64,000 bases of DNA. Origin: CALXQW01 sp031553045 (GTDB lineage: Bacteria > Verrucomicrobiota > Verrucomicrobiia > Opitutales > Intestinicryptomonadaceae). Position 1 is the stretch's first letter, and each line of letters begins with the position of its first letter. A model generated the notes under the pieces. It was not told where the DNA came from and ran no database searches. It saw only the letters and a program-made list of their open reading frames with translations. Below, piece by piece: positions 24,408 through 33,255 of this stretch. The position numbers and the translations under genes are program-made. Where the stretch lies: assembly GCA_031553045.1 (NCBI GenBank), contig JAVBLZ010000006.1, forward strand, positions 496,001 through 560,000, in the 5' to 3' direction.

Positions 24408-25775
24408 TTAGAAGGTAACTTCTAGACGTCCACCCACAACGTAGGCTGTTTCATTTTCGCCAGTGTCGGATGTTGGATTGAAAAATACTTGGAAACTTGG
24501 CTGCAAACTCATGAACTTTGTAAGCTGAATTTTGTAGTTTGTTTCGATACAAAACTCTTTGGCGTTTTCACCTGAAGCATCTTTATATGGATTTGAATAT
24601 CTTGAATATGAAAAGCCCAACGCAAATACGTCATCTTCTCTGTCCGGCAGGGGTGCAAACCAATTAATACCGGCATCCACATAGTAACGCACAACAGAAA
24701 TGTTTGCGTCCGGTGCGTAAGCCAGACGGGTAAATGCGCCCAAAATCGGCGTACCGTCTTCATTTGCGAAGATGTCTTGTTGCAAGTTTAGATAGAAGGA
24801 ATAGAAATTTCTGTCCAACAAACCGCTTTCATAGTTAACAAATTCTCCGCTATGATAATTTCCGCCAAAAGCAACTCTGCCGTTCAAATTTGACAGTTGA
24901 TAGTTGTAGCCTAATTGATACCAGAAAGACATGCCTTCAAGCTCATAATCAAAGCCGTGATTCCCCGGCAAGTCTTCACCGGCATTGCCATTGTAAAGAC
25001 CCAAAATCACATCAAAATTCTCATGTGTGTAATACACGCAAACGCCAAGTGTTGCCAAAGCATACTGTGAAAACGCATTTGCGCCACTTGCCAAAGAAGT
25101 CCCTGCAACTGCAGGAATTGCACCAAATGATGAATTTAAAAATGCGTCAGAATATGTGCTGCCCATAAAATCTTCATCGGCGGCAAGCTGACCTACTCTG
25201 AATGAAAATACGCCACAGCTAGTTTCAAATTCATTTGCGTAATAGATTTCAAAAACTCTGGTCATCTCGCCAGACATATTGCTACTGACAGGATTCATGT
25301 TAGACAAATATTCGCCAAAATCTTTTGATTGTGCGTAGTAGAAAAAGTTCATGCCTATCCTACCAAGATTATCGATCTTTGCGAGCTTTGAAAGGTTTTG
25401 CTCAAAACCAATGTCGAAGAGGCTATTCCACATTGTGCCTCTTTCAATACCGCCGCCAACATTGCTCCACTGTTCACCAGCCCACACTACGGATGGGGTA
25501 AAACCGTGGTCAGCAACCGTACCTTCGGTGATAGTTTCCAGAAAAAGAGATTCTCTTTCCCACACGGATTGTGGCGCAGAACCTTCAGTCCTAACTTTTT
25601 CCTCTAATCTGTGCGTCTGAGAAACGTTTTCTTCAGCACTTTTAGAAGCAGGATTTTCTTGAGAATCCGTTGCATTGCGTCCCCCATTGTTTTCTTGAGA
25701 GACAAGCGTTGATACGAACATAAAGAACGCCGCCACGAGGGCAACCGATTTTTTACTATTACTTTTTGCTTTCAT
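24408..25775 (-). CDS. Carbohydrate-selective porin, OprB family
   Basis: A 455-residue outer membrane beta-barrel protein. It has a signal peptide (to about residue 27, SVALVAAFFMFVSTLVS) and alternating-residue strands throughout. OprB-type segments are the DIGFEQNLSKLAKI opening, FEIYYANEFETSCGVFSFRVGQLAADEDFMGS, and a C-terminal strand ending in Phe (VVGGRLEVTF), as needed for BAM recognition. The family lets sugars diffuse across the outer membrane. It is a single gene with its own terminator and a 243-base upstream gap that contains a short hairpin (GTTAG/CTAAC) but no recognisable operator. Confidence 0.85.
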   Translation of the reverse strand: MKAKSNSKKSVALVAAFFMFVSTLVSQENNGGRNATDSQENPASKSAEENVSQTHRLEEKVRTEGSAPQSVWERESLFLETITEGTVADHGFTPSVVWAGEQWSNVGGGIERGTMWNSLFDIGFEQNLSKLAKIDNLGRIGMNFFYYAQSKDFGEYLSNMNPVSSNMSGEMTRVFEIYYANEFETSCGVFSFRVGQLAADEDFMGSTYSDAFLNSSFGAIPAVAGTSLASGANAFSQYALATLGVCVYYTHENFDVILGLYNGNAGEDLPGNHGFDYELEGMSFWYQLGYNYQLSNLNGRVAFGGNYHSGEFVNYESGLLDRNFYSFYLNLQQDIFANEDGTPILGAFTRLAYAPDANISVVRYYVDAGINWFAPLPDREDDVFALGFSYSRYSNPYKDASGENAKEFCIETNYKIQLTKFMSLQPSFQVFFNPTSDTGENETAYVVGGRLEVTF

Positions 25776-26018
25776 AAAATTATGAGAAAAGAAAATGTTA
25801 GCTTACCCTAACAATGTCAACAAAAAAGTTTGCCTTCTTTAACTTTTTCCAAAACCCTTTATTTTAAAGGAATTAGAGAGCTTTAATTAGCAAGCCAAAA
25901 AAAAAAATTTTGTGAAAGAAAGTATATTTTATACACCAAACTACCTGCACAAAATGAGAAATTTACTTGGGTGATTCTTTGGTTGCGCAAAATTTCACAA
26001 ATGAAAAAGCAGACACTG
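25776..26018. other. Intergenic stretch between porin and HtrA gene
   Basis: 243 bases with no gene. They hold the leader and presumably the promoter of the OprB-type porin (minus strand) and the weak terminator of the HtrA gene at the right end. Near 25799-25814 a small GTTAG/CTAAC hairpin could form. Nothing else recognisable is seen. Confidence 0.5.
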
Positions 26019-26020
26019 CT
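26003..26020 (-). terminator. Possible weak terminator at the end of the HtrA gene
   Basis: A 5 bp stem AGCAG/CTGCT (26008-26020) overlaps the TAG stop codon and is followed on the minus strand by five T. The short stem and three-base loop make it weak. Confidence 0.3.
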
Positions 26021-27380
26021 ATTTTTTTGAAGCCTTCAAAATGTGATAGCTCAAAGAGTGCGAGCGTTCAACTTCAATTAGTATGTCCTCCTTTGAGTCT
26101 TCATACTTTTTGAAAGCCTCCAACAAATCTTCTTTTGTGCACACGCTTTTGCGATTGATAGATGTGATAATATCACCCTCCTCAATCTTTGCTATATCAA
26201 ATGGGAAACTGTTTCTAACGCCTATGACTTGCAGTTTTGAATCTGTCTTGATTCTGGCTTCTCTTGCATAAACCTTTGTGATTTCTTGCACGCCCAAGCC
26301 CCATTTTTCTATGGAAAATTCTTCACCCACCCTGCTTTCCAGAGCTTCTGTTTTAATTTTGCAGGTCTTAATTTTTTTGCCACCAAGCAAAGTTAGAGTT
26401 AAATCGCTACCCACCGGCATTGATGCAATGAAATTCATGACGCCGGGTATTTGTTCCGGAAATCGAGCGTCTATTTCTTTATCATTAATTTTTAAAAGAA
26501 TATCCCCCGCAAGAACGCCCGCATTGGCGGCTGGTGAAAGTATATCCACATTTTTTATCAATGCGCCTTTGTTTACGTCTAAGTCATAAAATGATTCCAT
26601 ATCTTGTAGAGGTGCGGGTTCAATACCGATATAACTTCGTTTGACAGACCCGTTCTGTATAATCAACTTCATGATATTTACCGCCACATTTGAAGGTATA
26701 GAAAACGCCAAATTATTTGCGCCCAAATATCCCCTTGTGTTAATACCGATAATACTGCCATCGGGCAAAACCAAAGGCCCTCCGCTATTGCCTGGGTTTA
26801 TTGCAGCATCGGTTTGTATCCAAGTGTTAAAGTTGCCCGTTTCATAACCGCTATCCAAGAGCGTACCTTCAAAAAATCTTCCCAAATTTGAAACAATACC
26901 TCTGGTTGCCGTACGTGCAAAACCATGCGGCGTGCCTACGGCATAGACAACTTCCCCAACCTTCAAATCATCGGAATTTCCAAAATTTGCATGCTTAAAA
27001 GTTAAAGAGCGTTTTGCAACTTCATCCATGTCAAGACGTATGACCGCCAAGTCAGTCCAATGATCCCACCCGACAAATTTTGCCGAAACTTTTTCAAGAT
27101 TTGAAAGCGTAACAACAATTTTCACCGCATACATATTAACAACGTGAGCGTTTGTAATTATGTAACCATCGGCGTTCATGATTGCGCCGGAACCTATTGA
27201 GCGTGTTATCCTGCGGCTTCCATCATCTTGGTACTGCGCCCAAACATCTATTTTAACAACGGAATCCAAAAGCTTCTGAAAGCCCGCCGAATCTGGCGTA
27301 GAAGATTCTGAAGAAACACACGACACACCCAAAAGCGCAATCAATATGCCAAGAATATTCTTAAAAAATTTTAAAATCAT
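26019..27380 (-). CDS. HtrA/DegP-like serine protease lipoprotein, catalytically intact
   Basis: A 453-residue trypsin-like protease with PDZ domains. The signal is of lipoprotein type (lipobox LGVSC, Cys21), so it is tethered in the periplasm. The catalytic triad is complete: His79 (TNAHVV), Asp110 (WTDLAVIRL) and Ser199 (GNSGGPLV). The first PDZ domain covers about 240-345 and a second, more divergent one about 355-450. The role is periplasmic protein quality control or signalling proteolysis. Its ATG overlaps the queF stop by 4 bases. It contrasts with the triad-less homologue at 32.0-33.2 kb. Confidence 0.9.
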   Translation of the reverse strand: MILKFFKNILGILIALLGVSCVSSESSTPDSAGFQKLLDSVVKIDVWAQYQDDGSRRITRSIGSGAIMNADGYIITNAHVVNMYAVKIVVTLSNLEKVSAKFVGWDHWTDLAVIRLDMDEVAKRSLTFKHANFGNSDDLKVGEVVYAVGTPHGFARTATRGIVSNLGRFFEGTLLDSGYETGNFNTWIQTDAAINPGNSGGPLVLPDGSIIGINTRGYLGANNLAFSIPSNVAVNIMKLIIQNGSVKRSYIGIEPAPLQDMESFYDLDVNKGALIKNVDILSPAANAGVLAGDILLKINDKEIDARFPEQIPGVMNFIASMPVGSDLTLTLLGGKKIKTCKIKTEALESRVGEEFSIEKWGLGVQEITKVYAREARIKTDSKLQVIGVRNSFPFDIAKIEEGDIITSINRKSVCTKEDLLEAFKKYEDSKEDILIEVERSHSLSYHILKASKK

Positions 27381-27793
27381 ACATCCTTAGGCAACTTGCC
27401 GTGCTTAGCTGTAGCATTAATTGAAATGCCGCCTCTGGCGTTGAATTGTCCGTAAACTTCACACCAAACCGGCGCTAAGGCTTTAACCAAATCGTCCAGA
27501 ATGATGTTAACCAAATGCTCATGAAAACAGCCTTCATCACGGAAAGACCAAAGGTAAAACTTTAAAGATTTACTTTCCACAATGAGTTTGTTTGGTATAT
27601 ATGAGATTGTTATCGTAGCAAAATCAGGCTGACCTGTTGCAGGGCAAAGGCAGGAGAATTCATCAGTAGTAAGCTCTATAACATAATTTCTGCCAACGTT
27701 TCTATTTGGGAAAACTTCCAGCTTTTTTGAAGGCTTATTTTTAACCTGCCCCAACAAAGTTATCCCCGACAATTCATTTTTCTTTTTTGCCAT
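27377..27793 (-). CDS. queF: 7-cyano-7-deazaguanine reductase (preQ0 reductase)
   Basis: A 138-residue, unimodular (type I) QueF that reduces preQ0 to preQ1 with NADPH in queuosine synthesis. The catalytic Cys50 lies in CLCPATGQPDFA with Asp57, and the QueF motif ESKSLK starts at 72-73. The substrate-binding HEHLVN segment follows. It lies 4 bases after the amidase gene and overlaps the downstream protease start by 4 bases, so all three are one transcript. No other queuosine genes are nearby. Confidence 0.93.
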   Translation of the reverse strand: MAKKKNELSGITLLGQVKNKPSKKLEVFPNRNVGRNYVIELTTDEFSCLCPATGQPDFATITISYIPNKLIVESKSLKFYLWSFRDEGCFHEHLVNIILDDLVKALAPVWCEVYGQFNARGGISINATAKHGKLPKDV

Positions 27794-27797
27794 AAAA

Positions 27798-28856
27798 TTA
27801 TTTTCCCCTCAGACGGTTTATTGTCTGATTGTATTTTAAAATTCCTGAAACTATGCCCGTTGCCAGATTGCTTCTGTAAGCGGATGTCGCAATTTTTGAA
27901 GCGTCTGAAGCGTTTGAAAGAAAGCCGCCTTCGACCAAAACGGCAGGCATATCGGCGGGTCTTAAGACCGCAAAACGCGCACGCCTTAAGCCCCTGTCCC
28001 TCAAACCGGTTGCGCCAACAATCTGCGACTGGACGTAATATGCAAGCAAGGCATTCCAATTATCGCAAGCATTGCCGTCATACGCAACCTTATCTGAAGC
28101 GGAAGGTTTGGCGGAATTGGAGGAAGGCTGCCCCGCAGGCGTAAGCGCATAAGTTTCCAACCCATACGCAGATTCTCCTGCGGAATTAAAGTGCAGGCTC
28201 ACAAACATATCCGCCTTGAGTTTATTTGCGTATGCAATTCTGTTATCAAGTTCCACAAAAACGTCCTTTGTGCGTGTGTATGAAACCTTGTAGCCTTTTT
28301 CAGACAACACTTTACCGACCCTTAAAACCATGTCTAAAGCCAAATTTTTTTCATAAAGACCCAGCTTTTTATTTACAGCACCAACGTCTTTACCGCCATG
28401 CCCCGCATCTAAAACTATATGATAAAGTTGTCTGGGTTTTCCAGAATTTTGCGGAAATAAAATTGGCAAAAACGTTTTTTGATAATCTTTTCTGGAAAAA
28501 TAAAGCATCCCTCCGATTTCGGCAATCGGGCTGCCAAAGCAGAGTTTGCGACCATTTAAGAGCGCATCCCTCTGATTCACTTCAAAACTGATTTCCGTAT
28601 ATTTTGAATAGACCAACTGCTGTTTTTTTGCCACAACCGTCTTGTATTTGAAACCCAAATACTTTGCAAACTCCGCAATAGAAAGGTAGTCAACCCCGCC
28701 GACCATCACAGCTTGCGCCTCAGAAAACGCCGCCAAGGCAAAAGGCGCAAATATGGCTTTCTTAAGAAAACTGCGTCTGGAAAAGAAATCCGCAGACAAG
28801 CCGTCGATAGTGCCTATCTCATCAGAATTAGCGTTTATTTTATTATCCGTATTCAA
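27798..28856 (-). CDS. N-acetylmuramoyl-L-alanine amidase (Amidase_3), Tat-exported
   Basis: A 352-residue zinc amidase that cleaves the peptide stem from muramic acid in peptidoglycan. The N-terminus carries a twin-arginine signal (SRRSFLKKAIFAPFALAAF), like E. coli AmiA and AmiC. A copper-amine-oxidase-like region follows, then the Amidase_3 domain with LDAGHGGKDVG (Zn His), the LYEKNLALD Glu, FVSLHFNSA (Zn His) and VLVEGGFLSN (catalytic Glu). No ATG precedes the signal in frame. I chose TTG at 28856, which has GGGAG five bases upstream; a TTG at 28889 would add 11 residues. It is 4 bases ahead of queF. Confidence 0.9.
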   Translation of the reverse strand: MNTDNKINANSDEIGTIDGLSADFFSRRSFLKKAIFAPFALAAFSEAQAVMVGGVDYLSIAEFAKYLGFKYKTVVAKKQQLVYSKYTEISFEVNQRDALLNGRKLCFGSPIAEIGGMLYFSRKDYQKTFLPILFPQNSGKPRQLYHIVLDAGHGGKDVGAVNKKLGLYEKNLALDMVLRVGKVLSEKGYKVSYTRTKDVFVELDNRIAYANKLKADMFVSLHFNSAGESAYGLETYALTPAGQPSSNSAKPSASDKVAYDGNACDNWNALLAYYVQSQIVGATGLRDRGLRRARFAVLRPADMPAVLVEGGFLSNASDASKIATSAYRSNLATGIVSGILKYNQTINRLRGK

Positions 28857-28938
28857 AATATCTCCCGACTCGCTTAAAAAAAGGAGCAAAAAAATAACAT
28901 TTGCCCCCGATTAAATTTAATTAACAAAACTTCAAATA

Positions 28939-29625
28939 TTATTCCTCAACATCAGAATCATCTTCAGGCATTTCATCCGTATCTTTTGAATACTTGAGCT
29001 TGCGCTGCGCCTGAGGCAATGGAGACATTGTAAGACTGATATTTCTGCCGGCCAACCTTGCATCGGAATCTTTACTGCCCACGTGCATAAGTTCGGTAAC
29101 GGCCCTATTGATTGTTTCAAAAGCAAGGTCTTTATACTCCATCTCACGGCCACGCATCATCAAAGTAACTTTAAGCTTATTGCCTGTGAAAAGGAATTTT
29201 TCTGCGCTGCGGATTTTTGTCATGAAGTCATGCACATCTATTGCGGGACGCAGCTTGATTTCTTTCACTTTTGGCAAACTTGTCTTGTGGCTCTTTTGTT
29301 TTTTAGATTCTTCATACATGTACTTGCCGTAGTCCAAAATACGACATACTGGCGGTTCAGTATTTGGAGAAACCTCAAGCAAATCCAGACCAAGCTTACG
29401 CGCTATTGTAAGCGCCTCGCTAGGAGCCATCACACCCATTTGCGCACCCTCAGGACCAATTACTCTGATTTTTGGAGCGCGTATTTTGTCGTTGCGACGG
29501 GGACCGTAAGATTTGTAGCCCTTGTTGTATTTACCCTTATTATTATTGTAGCTACCACCGGGTCTTCTGCTTGGAGACTGAGGAGAGCTGCTTCTTCCGG
29601 GTTGTGAGAATGGATGTGTTGGCAT
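28939..29625 (-). CDS. infC: Translation initiation factor IF-3, N-terminally extended
   Basis: A 228-residue IF-3, which binds the 30S subunit and checks initiator tRNA pairing. The N domain starts near residue 47 (KIRAPKIRVIGPEGAQMGV) and the C domain near 123 (KVKEIKLRPAIDVHDF). Ahead of them is a 45-residue extension rich in Ser, Pro, Arg, Gly, Asn and Tyr, and behind them an acidic tail (EDDSDVEE). Both are absent in the roughly 180-residue standard protein. It opens with an ordinary ATG rather than the AUU used for autoregulation in enterobacteria. The usual rpmI-rplT partners are not adjacent. Confidence 0.93.
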   Translation of the reverse strand: MPTHPFSQPGRSSSPQSPSRRPGGSYNNNKGKYNKGYKSYGPRRNDKIRAPKIRVIGPEGAQMGVMAPSEALTIARKLGLDLLEVSPNTEPPVCRILDYGKYMYEESKKQKSHKTSLPKVKEIKLRPAIDVHDFMTKIRSAEKFLFTGNKLKVTLMMRGREMEYKDLAFETINRAVTELMHVGSKDSDARLAGRNISLTMSPLPQAQRKLKYSKDTDEMPEDDSDVEE

Positions 29626-29690
29626 TCAGTTTGTATATTGTTGTTGTTTTTTAGTAAATTTTTTCAGTAAAAAAAGATTCCCTGCCTTTT

Positions 29691-30272
29691 TTATATTTCT
29701 TCGACAATAGCGTCCGCCAATCCATAGTCAATAGCTTCTTGCGCTGTCATATAAAAATCTCTGTCCGTATCTTTGCAGACTTTTTCATAACTTTGTCCTG
29801 ATGCTTCTGACAAAATCTTGTTTAGTTCTTCCCTCATGCGCTCCATCTCCTTTGCCTGAATGTGTATATCCACGGCAGTGCCACTCATTTGTCCCATGAT
29901 AAGCGGCTGATGTATCATAACTCTTGAATGCGGAAATACAAAACGCCTGCCCTTTGAAGCGGCGCTCAACAATATCGAGCCCATGCTCATGGCAATGCCC
30001 GTTACAACGACGCTTATCGGCGCTTTGACAAGTTTCATAGTGTCATAAATCGCCATACCCGCACTTATAGAACCGCCCGGCGTGCTCATATATAGAGTGA
30101 TGGGTTTTTCTTTATCCAACATATCCAAATAGAGCAACTTTTCTACAATTTTAGAGGCGCTCTCGTCGGAGACTTCGTCCCACAAAAATATTTTACGCTC
30201 TTTCAAAAAGAGCCTGTTGATTTCTTCCTGCTGGGTTAATTTTTTATTATCTTCTTTATTACAGTCTGTCAT
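29691..30272 (-). CDS. clpP: ATP-dependent Clp protease proteolytic subunit
   Basis: A 193-residue ClpP. The catalytic triad is Ser96 (GIAMSMGSILL), His121 (SRVMIHQPL) and Asp172 (TDRDFYMT). The STPGGSISAGMAIYDTM motif also matches. Fourteen copies form a barrel that degrades proteins fed by ClpX or ClpA. The gene begins one base after metW and is not next to tig or clpX as in many bacteria, so this may be one of several clpP copies. Confidence 0.93.
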   Translation of the reverse strand: MTDCNKEDNKKLTQQEEINRLFLKERKIFLWDEVSDESASKIVEKLLYLDMLDKEKPITLYMSTPGGSISAGMAIYDTMKLVKAPISVVVTGIAMSMGSILLSAASKGRRFVFPHSRVMIHQPLIMGQMSGTAVDIHIQAKEMERMREELNKILSEASGQSYEKVCKDTDRDFYMTAQEAIDYGLADAIVEEI

Positions 30273-30273
30273 A

Positions 30274-30897
30274 TTACTTAGATGTTATTTCAAATATTGC
30301 GTATCCTGAAAAGAGCTCCGGCATGAACGAACACCTATCCTTCCAGTTCGACGCCAGAAAGTGCTCTTTATTTATAGTTATATCGTTATTTTTACAAAAT
30401 TCTTTAAAGCCCGGAATGCTTATTTGGTTTGTAGGGCGAGACTGCCACCAAGTTTCCGGAAAAACCTCATTTACAATTCTTTCTCCGTGAAGGGCAAAAT
30501 AAAGCCTGTTAAGCCAAAAACCATAATTGACAAAACCAACCGCAACTCTTTTTGCAACCCTTGTGGCTTCACGCACAACTTTTTGCGGGTTTTCCAGCTC
30601 AGGCAAAGTTCTGGAGCAAACTATCCAATCAAAAGATTTGTCTTCAAAGCCAGACAATGCCTCGCAAATATCGCCGTGAATTACATTCACACCACGCTTT
30701 ATAGCACGGGAAATTTTTTCAAAATCGCTGTCAATGCCGACAGGATAAACGTTTTTAGTTTTCACCAAACGCTCAAGTAAAATGCCCCTGCCGCAACCCA
30801 AGTCCAAAACGCTTTCACCTTCCGAAACCCAGTCGCTGATTATATCCAACTCAATCTTTCGTTTAGAGCTGCTAAGATTTTTTTTATCCTCTGGCAT
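30274..30897 (-). CDS. metW: Methionine biosynthesis protein MetW
   Basis: A 207-residue SAM-methyltransferase-fold protein with the motif VLDLGCGRGILLERL (residues 30-44) and the MetW-type C-terminal part (NYGFWLNRLYFALHGERI, then TWWQSRPTNQIS). In many bacteria MetW is encoded with MetX and increases homoserine acylation in vivo. Here its start overlaps the metX end by 14 bases, consistent with a complex. No catalytic reaction is assigned with certainty. Confidence 0.93.
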   Translation of the reverse strand: MPEDKKNLSSSKRKIELDIISDWVSEGESVLDLGCGRGILLERLVKTKNVYPVGIDSDFEKISRAIKRGVNVIHGDICEALSGFEDKSFDWIVCSRTLPELENPQKVVREATRVAKRVAVGFVNYGFWLNRLYFALHGERIVNEVFPETWWQSRPTNQISIPGFKEFCKNNDITINKEHFLASNWKDRCSFMPELFSGYAIFEITSK

Positions 30898-32029
30898 CTA
30901 AAAAATTCCTTATCAATTCATAAAGTTTAGGAGACTCTATCAAAAAAGAATCATGCCCCAAATCGCTTTCTACCTCCGCATAGGCGGCGCATTTTTTACA
31001 GCGTATGAGCGCATTCACAATCTCCTTATTCTGACTCGGAGAAAAGAGCCAATCTGAAGTAAATCCCACCACAAAAACTGAAGCATTTATGCCCATAAAA
31101 GTTTCTTCAAGCGTGCCAGACTTACCCCGCAAATCAAAGAGGTCTAAAGCCTTTGTGAAGTACAAATACGTATTTGCGTCAAACCTGTTCACAAAAGATT
31201 TGCCCTGATAATGCAGGTAATTTTCTATATCAAAATTTGGCTCAAAAAACGCCTTGTGAGATTGCGGCGTTTTGCCATCTCTGCCAAACTTTTCATCCAA
31301 ACCTACATTTGATACATAGGTAATATGCGCCATCATTCTGGCGGTAGAAAGACCGTCCGCCGGAACTTTGTCGGCTTCATAATTGCCATTGAGCCAAAGA
31401 GGATCGCGCATGATTGCCGCCCTTCCGACTTCATTGAAAGCTATCGCCTGCGCATTTTGATACGCCGTTGTTGCAAGCGCTATGACTTTTTCAACCGAGT
31501 CCGGAAAATCTACCGCCCACTGCAAAGCCTGCATACCGCCCATGCTTCCGCCCATCACCAGAAAGAGTTTCTTGATGCCCAAGTGGTCTATCAGACGTTT
31601 TTGTGCGGCAACCATATCCTTTATTGTTACCACAGGAAAGTCTAAATTATAACGTTTGCCAGTTGCCGGATTTATGCTGCTTGGACCGGTAGATCCCAAA
31701 CAGCCGCCTATGCAATTTGTACCTATCACAAAATATTTTTGCGTATCCAAAGGTTTATTTGGGCCTATGATGTTGTTCCACCAACCTTGCTTTTTGTCGT
31801 TGATTGAATATACCCCCGCACAATGATGATCTCCGCTTAATGCGTGGCAGACAAGCACTGCGTTAGACTTGTCTTCATTCAGTTTTCCGTAAGTTTCATA
31901 GCGTATGTTGAAAGATGGCAACTCACCGCCTGAAACAAACTTGAGAGGCTCATTACATTGAAAATCGGAATAGTTGACAATGCCAACATCGCCAAAACTA
32001 TCGCAATTTATATCTTCAAAATCGTTCAT
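30884..32029 (-). CDS. metX: Homoserine O-acetyltransferase
   Basis: A 381-residue alpha/beta-hydrolase-fold enzyme that acylates homoserine using acetyl-CoA (or succinyl-CoA), committing it to methionine synthesis. The nucleophile elbow is MGGSMGGMQAL with Ser162. The acid is in FTSDWLFSP and the His in DLGHDSFL. The start at 32029 follows the upstream stop by one base; a longer frame to 32107 lies inside that gene. It forms a metX-metW pair and is tightly coupled to the triad-less HtrA homologue in front of it. Confidence 0.93.
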   Translation of the reverse strand: MNDFEDINCDSFGDVGIVNYSDFQCNEPLKFVSGGELPSFNIRYETYGKLNEDKSNAVLVCHALSGDHHCAGVYSINDKKQGWWNNIIGPNKPLDTQKYFVIGTNCIGGCLGSTGPSSINPATGKRYNLDFPVVTIKDMVAAQKRLIDHLGIKKLFLVMGGSMGGMQALQWAVDFPDSVEKVIALATTAYQNAQAIAFNEVGRAAIMRDPLWLNGNYEADKVPADGLSTARMMAHITYVSNVGLDEKFGRDGKTPQSHKAFFEPNFDIENYLHYQGKSFVNRFDANTYLYFTKALDLFDLRGKSGTLEETFMGINASVFVVGFTSDWLFSPSQNKEIVNALIRCKKCAAYAEVESDLGHDSFLIESPKLYELIRNFLDARG

Positions 32030-32030
32030 A

Positions 32031-33161
32031 TTACTTTTGAGTTTCACCTTCTGGAGTTTGAGGAGAAACATCTTTTTTCTTTTCAGAATCGGGATTTTGC
32101 CTGTCAAATTTTGGCAATAAATCCGCCTCGGCAGATTTCACAATTTCAGAATCCAATCTTTGCGCCTGAATTTCAAGAGTGATAATTTCAGAGTCTCTTT
32201 TAACTTTAAATTTTGCGATTTCAGCAGGTCTTACAAAAAAAGTAATCTGCCTAAGCTGAGTATTGTTTTTAACCTCTTTTGAATTCACCTCCAAAATGAT
32301 GTCGCCAACTTTGAAGCCAGCCTTGTTTGCAGGGCCGTTTTCTACAACTAAATTTACCACCACATAAGTTGCATCAACAGAAAATCTATCTTCAGAACCC
32401 AAGCCAAACCAGCTATAAATTGGTTCAGAACAAAGAATAATGTCATCTTTTATTCTGGCGGCAACCTTTGTCGGCAAGAGAAATGAGCCGCCAACTTCCG
32501 GCAAAGAAGCTATTGTCATACCGACAAATCTGCCATCAATATCAAAAACTGCGCCGCCCGTGCTCCCGCTATATGAAGGTATGTTTGTACGCAGATAAAC
32601 AGTTGGCAAAATTCTGCCGCCAAATTCAATGTTGTGCCCCGCCGCAAGCCCCAACCTTGGCGAAGGTGGCAAACCCATTTCATAAGATATTGAAATCAAT
32701 AGAGAACCCACGGGAGAAATTTCCAAATTTGAATCCAAACTCAAATAAGCCGCATTTTTAGAGGCAAAGTCGCCCTGTATTCTAATAACGGCAAGCGATG
32801 TAAGAGGGTCTATACCCACTATTTCTGCAGACATCAAAATACCCTTCCATTCAACCCAGATATTTGCCGAGGAATAAACTATAAAAGCGCTTGTCATCAC
32901 CAGACCGTCTTTGCTGACCAGAAAGCCACTGCCAATATCCAGCTTGCTCATCTTGCCTGCGCCCTCACCAAAATCACGCTCTTTTTGACCGTAAACTTTT
33001 ACTATGCAATCTTTGTTCGCCTCAAAAACAGAAAAGACATCTTTTTGCAAAGAAAGATTTTGGTTTGAATCATTTTTCACATCGGCACAAAGCGCCGACT
33101 GCAACGCCGATATAAAAACCGTCGCAATCAAAGTAGTAAATTTCAAACACTTTCCTAACAT
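32031..33161 (-). CDS. HtrA-like PDZ protein with a lost catalytic triad (pseudoprotease)
   Basis: A 376-residue exported protein with a signal peptide (MLGKCLKFTTLIATVFISALQSALC). It has the trypsin-like two-barrel fold of HtrA and one PDZ domain (about 265-345, NGPANKAGFKVGDIILEVN). Aligned to DegP, His is Phe93 (MTSAFIV), Asp is Ser122 (DPLTSLAVIRI) and Ser is Thr201 (SGSTGGAVFD), so all three catalytic residues are gone although the surrounding fold motifs are kept. It is probably a binding or scaffold protein in the periplasm. Its stop is one base from the metX start. The C-terminal 45 residues are charged and look disordered. Confidence 0.85.
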   Translation of the reverse strand: MLGKCLKFTTLIATVFISALQSALCADVKNDSNQNLSLQKDVFSVFEANKDCIVKVYGQKERDFGEGAGKMSKLDIGSGFLVSKDGLVMTSAFIVYSSANIWVEWKGILMSAEIVGIDPLTSLAVIRIQGDFASKNAAYLSLDSNLEISPVGSLLISISYEMGLPPSPRLGLAAGHNIEFGGRILPTVYLRTNIPSYSGSTGGAVFDIDGRFVGMTIASLPEVGGSFLLPTKVAARIKDDIILCSEPIYSWFGLGSEDRFSVDATYVVVNLVVENGPANKAGFKVGDIILEVNSKEVKNNTQLRQITFFVRPAEIAKFKVKRDSEIITLEIQAQRLDSEIVKSAEADLLPKFDRQNPDSEKKKDVSPQTPEGETQK

Positions 33162-33255
33162 TATTCGAAAAAATTTTGCAGATTAAAAAGGGCTTATCAA
33201 GCATATTAATATCCCCGATTTTTAGAGACTATTTGCCGAATTTTGTTCAAACAAA

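Noticed and set aside
28889..28910. A start for the amidase at TTG 28889 or a frame from the ATG at 28900
   Set aside because: The ATG is out of frame, and the TTG lacks a ribosome binding site, whereas TTG 28856 has GGGAG five bases upstream.
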